Below are positions 14,569 to 20,754 of a stretch of DNA of 20,754 bases, in pieces. This DNA is from CAYNGH01 sp964396845 (GTDB lineage: Bacteria > Vulcanimicrobiota > JAJTBE01 > CAYNGH01): assembly GCA_964396845.1 (NCBI GenBank), contig CAYNGH010000045.1:1-20754 (forward strand), in the 5' to 3' direction. A model generated the notes under the pieces. That model was not told the DNA's origin. It did not search any database and saw only the letters and a program-made list of their open reading frames with translations. The translations under genes and the position numbers were made by a program. Position 1 is the stretch's first letter, and each line of letters starts with the position of its first letter.

Positions 14569-15792
14569 ATGGTAATGAAAAGAAACAAAAAAATAAAAAT
14601 CCCCAGGAGCTGGGACGATTTTAATCTCCTCCCCATGGAGGAAGAATTAGATACATCCCTGATTCTACCTCCTCCCCAGCCGGAAATTATCAGTCAGGTA
14701 ACTTCTGTCGCCGGCACCAGGGAGCCGGCAGTTGCCATCAGGCATATTGCAGGGCTTATGAGATTCATGACCCTTCATCTTGGGCCTGGAGGCTTCAGTT
14801 CCATCCAGGTGGAATCGGTCTTCAGGTTCACCTGCCAGGTGGCCCGTTACCGGGGAATGTTTCTGGAGGAATACACCAAGCGGGATGAGATTCTCTCATT
14901 GTTTTTCCATTGTTTCTACGACCTGGTTTCCTTTTCCGAGAATTCCCCGGGACGGGATTTCCGGGAAATAGATGTTATCATCGATGCAGTTGTTGACAGG
15001 GAAGGAACTATTCAAAAATTCAGCATCCACCGCTATGACTACAGTTCTCACAATGTTTTTCTGGCCAAGCTGTTTCGGGATTCCCGTCTGAAGGGATACC
15101 TGCTGGGAGCTTTGAGATTTTATCAACATGTCCCCACCGAGGAACTGCTCCTGGATCGTGAAACAGATATTGAAAATATTGTGGATGCTCTGGGAGTGCC
15201 TGGTTGGGATGAATTTCTGCCTGTTCTCGCCGGGTTCCTTAACGCCGGAGATGAAGCTATTAAATATACGGCTGTGGGAGCCATTGGCCGTATTGGAGGG
15301 GCCGGGGCCATAGCTGTCCTGCAGAGTTTCCGCCGGGATGTATGGGAGGGAATGGTAAAACTTGACGAGTATGGGATTCAGTGCCTTGAATTAAATATTA
15401 TCCTTGCCAGGGATGGGCCTGGAGGCATAGTGGATTTTCTCGAAAGATGCGATGCTTCTATTGAGTCTGTCCGGATGGCCGTTCGTCTTCTTGCGGGGAT
15501 CCAATCCCCCCGGGTGATCAGGTTTTTATACTCTCTTCTGGATGATCATCGTTTTGAAGATGATACACTGGAAATTGAAACATACCGGGATTCTCCTGAA
15601 GATCCCCGGCATTTGTTTCTTCCCTTGAAAGAAGAAGCCATGATGGCCCTGGAATCTTATGAAGAAGATTATATCATTTCGATCCTGGGGGATGTCTATA
15701 TTTACCGTCGTGAAAATTTTTACAATCAGCTGGATAAACTGTATCAAAATTACGGCATCCAGAATTTCTGGGAAGACGAACCGCCCGAATAA
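14569..15792 (+). CDS. HEAT/armadillo-repeat-like protein, function unknown
   Basis: The product is about 407 residues with no signal peptide or membrane segment. After a basic start (KRNKKIKIPRSWDDF) and a proline stretch, the body is alpha-helical. The clearest HEAT-like part spans roughly 215-340 and includes DEFLPVLAGFLNAGDEAIKY and TAVGAIGRIGGAGAIAVLQS, then RMAVRLLAGIQSPRVIRFLY, where two-helix units with A/L-x-x-L-G spacing stand out. The end is acidic (NFWEDEPPE). Such repeats usually make protein-binding surfaces; no catalytic motif is visible. Possible starts are TTG 14560, ATG 14569 and ATG 14575, none with a good ribosome site. It diverges from the giant coiled-coil gene and converges on hypD. 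Partnership with the coiled-coil protein is only a guess from position. Confidence 0.65.
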   Translation: MVMKRNKKIKIPRSWDDFNLLPMEEELDTSLILPPPQPEIISQVTSVAGTREPAVAIRHIAGLMRFMTLHLGPGGFSSIQVESVFRFTCQVARYRGMFLEEYTKRDEILSLFFHCFYDLVSFSENSPGRDFREIDVIIDAVVDREGTIQKFSIHRYDYSSHNVFLAKLFRDSRLKGYLLGALRFYQHVPTEELLLDRETDIENIVDALGVPGWDEFLPVLAGFLNAGDEAIKYTAVGAIGRIGGAGAIAVLQSFRRDVWEGMVKLDEYGIQCLELNIILARDGPGGIVDFLERCDASIESVRMAVRLLAGIQSPRVIRFLYSLLDDHRFEDDTLEIETYRDSPEDPRHLFLPLKEEAMMALESYEEDYIISILGDVYIYRRENFYNQLDKLYQNYGIQNFWEDEPPE

Positions 15793-15868
15793 ACTGTTTT
15801 AAACCCTGCGCACTTACTTTTCTGTCTGCCACCGGGACATAATTGACCATTATAAAATCTAATATTCT

Positions 15869-16969
15869 TCAACCAACTGATTGAAATTTTTTATAACGAT
15901 AATATGCGGCGCAGGTTCCCTCGGAGGAAACCATGCATGCACCTACCGGACTGTCGGGTTTGCACCGGTTTCCAAAATGAGGACATTGAAAGGGCTTTGC
16001 CACGCCCGTGAGGATTTTTCCGCAGATACAGCCTTTTGGATAGACAGGTTTGGGTATATCAATGTCGAAGTGGCGAAGAGCATCAAATAATGAAAAAGAA
16101 TCTCGTCTCTTTAGACCACTGCCGGATATGACCCCAAGTCCCCGCCAGGATGCATCATCAGGCTCAAAGACCTCCTGAATAATTTTCATTGCCTTTGGGT
16201 TGCCTGAATCACGGACTGCCCTGTCATATTCATTGATAACTGCTGGAGTTTTATTGATGAACATCGAGGTTAGCAGGTGGATGGCTCCTAAGATGTCCAG
16301 CGGTTCAAAACCGGTAATTACGGATGGTATATTGTATTTATCGATGATGTCCTTGTATAGGGCTGTGCCGGTTACCATACTCAGGTGGCCGGGGGCAATG
16401 AGGCCGTCGATATGTAAATCAGGGAATTCTGCCAGAGTCGAAAGAGCACCTGGAAGGGTTTTAAGTCCGGATAGAACATAAAAATTTGAAATATTATCTT
16501 CTTCGGCTCTTTTGATTGAAGCTGCAATCCCCGGGGCTGTAGTTTCAAAACCAACGCCCAGAAAAACAATCGAAGAACGAGGATTTCTTCTTGCCAGATC
16601 AAGGGCCTCCAGGGAGGAGTAAACAACCCGGACATCAGCTCCCATGCTTTTTTCCTCTTGCAGGCTCGTTTTGGATCCGGGGACTCTGAACAGATCCCCG
16701 AAAGTTGTGATGATCATCTCTTTCCTCCCGGCCAGAGCAATTGCCATGTCGATATACTCGATGTCTGTTACACATACAGGACATCCGGGGCCGGAGAGAA
16801 GGCTTATGTTTTCTGGAAGAATATCTCGGATTCCATATCTGGAGATGGCATGGGTATGGGTTCCGCATATCTCCATGAAATTCACAGGCGACGCTATGGC
16901 CAGTGAGTTGATTTTATTGGAAATAGCCTCAGCAAGCTGGGGATTACGAAATTCATCAAGATATTTCAT
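15869..16969 (-). CDS. hypD: Hydrogenase maturation factor HypD
   Basis: HypD is the iron-sulfur scaffold on which, with HypC, the Fe(CN)2CO unit of [NiFe] hydrogenase is put together in the cytoplasm. The 366-residue protein has every hallmark: MEICGTHTHAISRYGI (Cys35), GPGCPVCVTDIEYID (Cys63 and Cys66), ITTFGDLFRVPGS, FLGVGFETTAPGIA, and a C-terminal cysteine cluster (residues 314, 316, 329, 336, 345, 353) that includes the [4Fe-4S] ligands. The ATG at 16969 is chosen because AGGGAGC lies six bases upstream and the protein then begins MKYLDEFRNP as in relatives. The longer frame from 17044 only adds residues from inside the methyltransferase gene, which it overlaps by 14 bases. It is the last gene of the operon in this window, with no terminator seen before the convergent gene. 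Confidence 0.95.
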   Translation of the reverse strand: MKYLDEFRNPQLAEAISNKINSLAIASPVNFMEICGTHTHAISRYGIRDILPENISLLSGPGCPVCVTDIEYIDMAIALAGRKEMIITTFGDLFRVPGSKTSLQEEKSMGADVRVVYSSLEALDLARRNPRSSIVFLGVGFETTAPGIAASIKRAEEDNISNFYVLSGLKTLPGALSTLAEFPDLHIDGLIAPGHLSMVTGTALYKDIIDKYNIPSVITGFEPLDILGAIHLLTSMFINKTPAVINEYDRAVRDSGNPKAMKIIQEVFEPDDASWRGLGVISGSGLKRRDSFSLFDALRHFDIDIPKPVYPKGCICGKILTGVAKPFQCPHFGNRCKPDSPVGACMVSSEGTCAAYYRYKKFQSVG

Positions 16970-18353
16970 TAAATAGCTCCCTTTTAAGTAGATCGTCAAG
17001 GATTGAATAAAAGTAAAGCGCATTCTTGGGATCTTCTTGCCCATATAACCTGTATATTAACTTTAATGTTTCAGAAATTATATCAACAATCTTGCCTCTA
17101 AGGATTGGAACTGGTATCGATCTGAGGCGCCTTTTGCTGATGCTGACAGTGCCAGTTCCCTGGCTTTCAATTAAAATCAGTTTTTTCCCCAGCCTGCTGT
17201 TCAGATATAATGTCAGCAATGCTGGGTGGATATTGAAAGACTTTAAAACAAACAGCCAATCATCTGCCTGGTAATGTGTATTTTCATCGGGCATCCAGAG
17301 GCTCCTGCCGATACATCCGATTCCAACTCTGGTAAAGACTATATTGTCCCGAAGGATTATTGATCTTGCGTTGAAGTGAGGGCCGGCACTGTCTATGTAA
17401 GATAAGGGGCTTGCTGGTCGAAAACCAAGTTTGTCATAGTTTTTTGCCTTCAATAATGGAATCGATTTCTTAAAACAACTGGGATCTTGGGCCAGGGTAT
17501 ATTTAGTGTTTGGATATTTTCGATAACCAGATGAAATATTACAGACATCACTTAAAGGCACAAATTTATGTTTGGAAACATCAATAGTAGAAATAAATAA
17601 TTGTTTACGAAAGAAGTATTCAGGATCCATTCTCTCGAGAGCATCAGTAATTGAAATATTATACTGGTCGAGTGATGACAAACTAATATTAGAATTGAAA
17701 ATAGATAAGGAATTGATGTTATACAAGGAAATATTGCCAATATGGCCATTATTTGATTTTATGGCCAGCAGTATGGCTGTTTTAGCTGAGGTTGATGGAA
17801 AAAGGTTCTTTGGCAGTTGAACAATTCCGATTATTTGTAGTTTGGAAAAGATGAATTTTCTTACATACTGTAAGGGAGAATTGGCAAAAATATTGATAGG
17901 GAGTATAATCCCCACACGACCGCCGGGCTTTATCAGCTGAATGAAGCGTTCAAGAAATAAAATTTCTGCAGACTGCTTCATTTTGCATAAAGTATAAAAT
18001 TTCAGCAATTGATGATCAGAGATCAGATTCTTCTGACTTGAGAAAGGTGGGTTTCCGACAGCAACATCAAAAGATTCTATTGGCAAGGGAAGCCTGGGGT
18101 CTAAACCGTTACCGGTCAGTATCTTGAGATTGATGGAAGTGTGGAAAAATTCAAGCTTCTCTGATAACTCTGGATCAATTTCCACAGCTGTGAAATCAAC
18201 ATTCAGATGTTTTGAAAATGAGCGGACAAATGCACCATCTCCAGCGGCAGGGTCAATAACCTTCATGCCATCAGAACACTTGAGGCTCTTGACGATAAAA
18301 TCGGCTACTGCCGGCGGGGTGAAATATTGTTTAAAAACTTTTAACCGATTCAA
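16956..18353 (-). CDS. N6-adenine DNA methyltransferase with HsdS-like C-terminal recognition region
   Basis: This 465-residue protein is a type I/IIG-like N6-adenine DNA methylase. Early residues FKQYFTPPAVADFIV (7-21) form the TPP-containing N-terminal motif. Motif I is DPAAGDGAF (34-42), and the catalytic NPPF is at 101-104. LIKPGGRVGIILPINIFANS continues the core. The C-terminal part from about 265 (FVPLSDVCNISSGYRKYP), through NIVFTRVGIGCIGRSLW and SQGTGTVSISKRRLRSIPVP, looks like half of a type I specificity subunit. No nuclease motif or restriction partner is seen. The TTG at 18353 lies inside the end of hypB, which it overlaps by 23 bases, and its stop overlaps hypD. The gene is strikingly AT-rich, suggesting transfer. 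Why it sits in a hydrogenase maturation operon is unknown. Confidence 0.87.
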   Translation of the reverse strand: MNRLKVFKQYFTPPAVADFIVKSLKCSDGMKVIDPAAGDGAFVRSFSKHLNVDFTAVEIDPELSEKLEFFHTSINLKILTGNGLDPRLPLPIESFDVAVGNPPFSSQKNLISDHQLLKFYTLCKMKQSAEILFLERFIQLIKPGGRVGIILPINIFANSPLQYVRKFIFSKLQIIGIVQLPKNLFPSTSAKTAILLAIKSNNGHIGNISLYNINSLSIFNSNISLSSLDQYNISITDALERMDPEYFFRKQLFISTIDVSKHKFVPLSDVCNISSGYRKYPNTKYTLAQDPSCFKKSIPLLKAKNYDKLGFRPASPLSYIDSAGPHFNARSIILRDNIVFTRVGIGCIGRSLWMPDENTHYQADDWLFVLKSFNIHPALLTLYLNSRLGKKLILIESQGTGTVSISKRRLRSIPVPILRGKIVDIISETLKLIYRLYGQEDPKNALYFYSILDDLLKRELFNEIS

Positions 18354-19023
18354 GTTGTCTGCCCGTCTTTTTACTGGTATTTGTCAGAATCCAGTTTATC
18401 CAGGGTTCTATACCCTGCCCTGTGAGCCCGGAAAGATTGAAAATTTCAACATTCGGATTTATACGCTTGACATTGTCGGAGATCTGTTCAGGGCGAACAT
18501 TGAGGGGAACTGCAATGTCCAGTTTGTTGATTAAAACAAGGTGGCTTCGTTGAAAAATGGCAGGGTATTTCAGGGGTTTTTCCGGGCCTTCAGTGAGGGA
18601 AACAACAACAACATCACGATCCGAACCGATGCGGAATCCTGCGGGACATATGAGATTGCCGACATTCTCGATTATCAGCAAATCAAGATTCTTCAATGGG
18701 AATTCTGACAGCCTGTCGGCTACCATCCTGGCGGACAGATGGCAGGAACCCCCGAATTTATCAGTGGTTACTTGAACAACTGGGATGTCAAACTTCTTAA
18801 TTCTGTCAGCATCAATATCCGTTGCCACATCACCTTCAAGAACTCCAATATTGATATGTTCAGTCAACAATGGTATAGTTTTTTCAAGAATTGTTGTTTT
18901 GCCAGATCCCGGCGAACTCATCATATTAATACAGAATACCTTCATATCCTGAAAAAGTTTCTCGGTTTCCAGAGCTATTTGATCATTTTTTGATAGAATG
19001 CTTTCTCCTACTTTAATTTCCAT
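18331..19023 (-). CDS. hypB: Hydrogenase nickel incorporation GTPase HypB
   Basis: HypB hydrolyses GTP to help HypA deliver nickel to the hydrogenase large subunit. The 230-residue protein shows G1 SSPGSGKTT (36-44), GDVATDIDADRIKK (65-78), the metal-site Cys94-His95 within GSCHLSA, ENVGNLICPAGF with Cys126, and the guanine motif NKLD (166-169). These Cys/His positions agree with the usual inter-subunit nickel/zinc site. The N-terminal CxxCGC and histidine-rich stretches of the E. coli type are missing, so it probably relies on the GTPase-domain site. The ATG at 19023 has GGAGG nine bases upstream and begins MEIKVGE; the longer frame to 19224 only mirrors hypA sequence. It overlaps hypA by 11 bases and the methyltransferase by 23. 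Confidence 0.95.
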   Translation of the reverse strand: MEIKVGESILSKNDQIALETEKLFQDMKVFCINMMSSPGSGKTTILEKTIPLLTEHINIGVLEGDVATDIDADRIKKFDIPVVQVTTDKFGGSCHLSARMVADRLSEFPLKNLDLLIIENVGNLICPAGFRIGSDRDVVVVSLTEGPEKPLKYPAIFQRSHLVLINKLDIAVPLNVRPEQISDNVKRINPNVEIFNLSGLTGQGIEPWINWILTNTSKKTGRQLESVKSF

Positions 19024-19414
19024 TGATCTTAACCTCCATATCGGCCTCATGGCTGACAGTGATTTCGTTGTCAATTTCAAAGCTGTCAACGTATAGTTCT
19101 TTTCCGCTAATGATGTCAATGTTGAAACTGTCGCAACTTCGACAAAAAAGAAATGGCTCGTCAATAACCATGTCAGTGCCACAGTCATTGCAGTGTATTC
19201 TGAGGGGGACAATCTCGATTTCACGCTTTACATCCTGGAATTCGGTGCCGGCCCCCACAAGTTCAAAGGCAAAATCCAGAGCCTCTGGAACAACGGTTGA
19301 CATTTGTCCCACTACAACTCGAATATTTTTCACTGGATATCGTCGTCCATAAAGCTTGTCCATTTTTCCTCTTACAATGAGGAAAACGTTAGCTACAATT
19401 GAGGCTTCATGCAT
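19013..19414 (-). CDS. hypA: Hydrogenase nickel metallochaperone HypA
   Basis: HypA binds nickel through its N-terminal Met-His-Glu and passes it to the hydrogenase with HypB. The 133-residue product begins MHEASIV, the required N-terminus, which fixes the ATG at 19414. A GGGAGGGT ribosome site lies about nine bases upstream. The zinc domain has CNDC (75-78) and CRSC (91-94). The tail after residue 110 (SFEIDNEITVSHEADMEVKI) is somewhat longer than in the usual 113-119-residue protein and is acidic, with one His. Its start overlaps the hypC stop in ATGCATGA, and its end overlaps hypB, so hypC, hypA and hypB are translationally linked. Confidence 0.95.
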   Translation of the reverse strand: MHEASIVANVFLIVRGKMDKLYGRRYPVKNIRVVVGQMSTVVPEALDFAFELVGAGTEFQDVKREIEIVPLRIHCNDCGTDMVIDEPFLFCRSCDSFNIDIISGKELYVDSFEIDNEITVSHEADMEVKINGN

Positions 19415-19637
19415 TGATATGACCCTCCCGGGCAAGCTCTCGAAAAAGTTCCAGACGTTTCAGGGCCTCATCCTTGTCCAGTCTGCTCAGGGCAAAACCA
19501 GCGTGAACAATCACATAATCCCCAGGCTTAATATCATCAATAAGATCGAGTCCGACAGATACCAGGGCCCCGCCTACATCAACCTTTCCCTGATTCCCTT
19601 TTATTTCAACAATTTTTGTGGGTATTGCAAGACACAT
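19407..19637 (-). CDS. hypC: Hydrogenase maturation chaperone HypC
   Basis: HypC carries the Fe(CN)2CO group with HypD and guards the immature large subunit. The 76-residue protein starts MCLAIPTKIVEI, with the essential Cys2 right after the initiator Met. It continues through VDVGGALVSVGLDLIDD and KPGDYVIVHAGFALSRLD, the OB-like core of the HypC/HupF family. The ATG at 19637 has a good AGGTGA ribosome site five bases upstream; a start at 19646 would bury the cysteine and is rejected. It follows hypF by 42 bases and overlaps hypA by eight. Confidence 0.95.
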   Translation of the reverse strand: MCLAIPTKIVEIKGNQGKVDVGGALVSVGLDLIDDIKPGDYVIVHAGFALSRLDKDEALKRLELFRELAREGHINA

Positions 19638-19679
19638 TGATATCACCTATCCTTGAATAAATGGTTTGGCCCCAAATGA

Positions 19680-20754
19680 TTATTTTTGGTTAAGCCGTGC
19701 AACAGCAGTCAGGGCCTGCCCCAGGCTCAAGCCTCCATCATTTGTCGGAACAATATTATGAATCAAGACCTCAAAACCCTTTTTTAAAAGCAGAGATAAG
19801 GCCATTTCCAGCAATATCATATTCTGAAATACTCCCCCGGAGAGGGTCACAACTTTAACCCCCGTCTGTTCTCTGGCTATCACCGCACCCTGGGTGATGA
19901 TTTCTGCAATAGTGGCATGAAATTTCCCCGCAATGGCAGGGTGGGGAAATTTTTTTTGAAGGTCTTCAATGATTCCGAAAAAAATTGGTAGAACATCAAT
20001 AGTAGAAGGAAATTTGTCAAGATCAAATGTAAAATCATAAGTTGATTTAACATCGGCATCCGTTTGCATTTCCATCTCTATGGCGGCCTGGCCTTCATAA
20101 TTACAATGATGACGGATGCCCAACAAAGATGAAACCGCATCAAACAGCCTTCCGCCACTGGATACGACAGGGCAGGAAATGTTGCGCTCTATCATATCAA
20201 GGAGAAAAAGAAGCTTATCATCAGGAATATTCTTGAAAAGAGGAAGAGAAAGATTGAGGAAATTTCTACCCATAAGATGGTATAGATAAGATACTGCCAT
20301 ACGCCAAGGTTCCCGGACGGCAACCCCGCCACCAGGAAGAGGAATATAATCAAGGTGCAGAATTCGCCTATAACTTGTTGCATCTGCTAACATTATTTCG
20401 AAGCCCCATGACCTGCCGTCATCGCCGAAACCCGCACCATCAATGGTTATGCCAATTGCCGGCCCGGTGATGCCTTTTTCTGCAAGAACAGAACAAACAT
20501 GGGCATGATGGTGTTGCACTGGAATAAGCTTTACACCTTCAATACTGCGGGCGTATATGGTGGAGGCGTAGTCGGGGTGGAGATCGTGGGCAATGATTGT
20601 GGGAGTGATGTCGAACAGCCGGGAAAAATGTTCAATCCCTTCTTGAAAGGAGGTGATTGCTGAAGGATTCTCAAGATCTCCGATATGATGGCTTAAAAAG
20701 ACTCGTCCCTCTTTTACAAGACAGAAACTGTTTTTCTGGTGCCCTCCCACTGCA
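19680..20754 (-). CDS. hypF: Carbamoyltransferase HypF, C-terminal Kae1-like part (truncated by window edge)
   Basis: HypF uses carbamoyl phosphate and ATP to carbamoylate the HypE C-terminal cysteine, the first step to the cyanide ligands. About 357 residues of the C-terminal Kae1-like domain are present. They include GGHQKNSFCLVKEGRVFLSH and IGDLEN, AHDLHPDYASTIYA, the metal-binding VQHHHAHVCSVLAEKG, IDGAGFGDDGRSWGFEIM, SSGGRLFDAVSSLLGI, YEGQAAIEME, LSGGVFQNMILL and the ending TNDGGLSLGQA. The frame stays open to the right edge with a codon before GTG 20750, so that GTG is not the true start. The acylphosphatase, zinc-finger and YrdC-like domains should lie outside. It shares distant ancestry with the carbamoyltransferase at 3503. 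Confidence 0.94.
   Translation of the reverse strand, partial: AVGGHQKNSFCLVKEGRVFLSHHIGDLENPSAITSFQEGIEHFSRLFDITPTIIAHDLHPDYASTIYARSIEGVKLIPVQHHHAHVCSVLAEKGITGPAIGITIDGAGFGDDGRSWGFEIMLADATSYRRILHLDYIPLPGGGVAVREPWRMAVSYLYHLMGRNFLNLSLPLFKNIPDDKLLFLLDMIERNISCPVVSSGGRLFDAVSSLLGIRHHCNYEGQAAIEMEMQTDADVKSTYDFTFDLDKFPSTIDVLPIFFGIIEDLQKKFPHPAIAGKFHATIAEIITQGAVIAREQTGVKVVTLSGGVFQNMILLEMALSLLLKKGFEVLIHNIVPTNDGGLSLGQALTAVARLNQK

Noticed and set aside
16970..17044. N-terminal extension of HypD
   Set aside because: These codons lie inside the methyltransferase gene in another frame; AGGGAGC and the family N-terminus support ATG 16969.
19024..19224. 67-codon N-terminal extension of hypB
   Set aside because: It is out-of-frame hypA sequence; a GGAGG site and the family N-terminus place the start at 19023.

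Overview
The window comes from a flagellated bacterium that makes a [NiFe] hydrogenase, so probably an anaerobe or facultative anaerobe. Strong GGAGG-type ribosome binding sites, many TTG and GTG starts, overlapping start/stop codons and a flgG-flgJ pair with no P-ring or L-ring genes between them fit a Firmicute-like, spirochaete-like or deep-branching candidate-phylum genome. The sequence alone does not settle the phylum.

Layout. (1) Positions 1-703: the 3' end of flgG, then a short rod-binding flgJ and a clear rho-independent terminator. (2) 706-3042: an AT-rich spacer with a small SAM methyltransferase on the plus strand. It converges on a 518-residue, low-complexity, repeat-bearing protein of unknown role on the minus strand. 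(3) 3043-3317: a divergent promoter region with two perfect inverted repeats. (4) 3318-9778: a plus-strand, translationally coupled cluster. In order it encodes a mini membrane protein, a NodU/TobZ-type carbamoyltransferase, a membrane-anchored metallo-beta-lactamase-fold protein that has lost its metal ligands, a GT-C-like polytopic membrane protein, a radical SAM/SPASM-type protein and a small antibiotic-monooxygenase-fold protein. I read it as an uncharacterised pathway for a carbamoylated envelope glycoconjugate or metabolite. (5) 9791-14362, minus strand: a 1412-residue coiled-coil protein with an N-terminal MerR/excisionase-type helix-turn-helix and an internal repeat family, followed by a 72-residue two-helix membrane protein and a terminator. 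(6) 14569-15792, plus strand: a HEAT-repeat-like protein divergent from the coiled-coil gene. (7) 15869-20754, minus strand: a [NiFe]-hydrogenase maturation operon read hypF-hypC-hypA-hypB-(N6-adenine DNA methyltransferase)-hypD, in overlapping frames. hypE is not in the window.

How the genes work together. HypF and HypE make the cyanide ligands from carbamoyl phosphate, HypC and HypD carry and assemble Fe(CN)2CO, and HypA and HypB insert nickel. The methyltransferase lodged between hypB and hypD has no obvious part in this and may be a transferred gene co-opted by overlap. The strongest candidates for something new are the 3318-9778 cluster (with its metal-free MBL-fold protein), the giant HTH-coiled-coil protein with its repeats, and the methyltransferase inside the hyp operon. 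No tRNA, rRNA, CRISPR array, insertion sequence or transposase was seen, and no gene-free stretch exceeds 300 bases.
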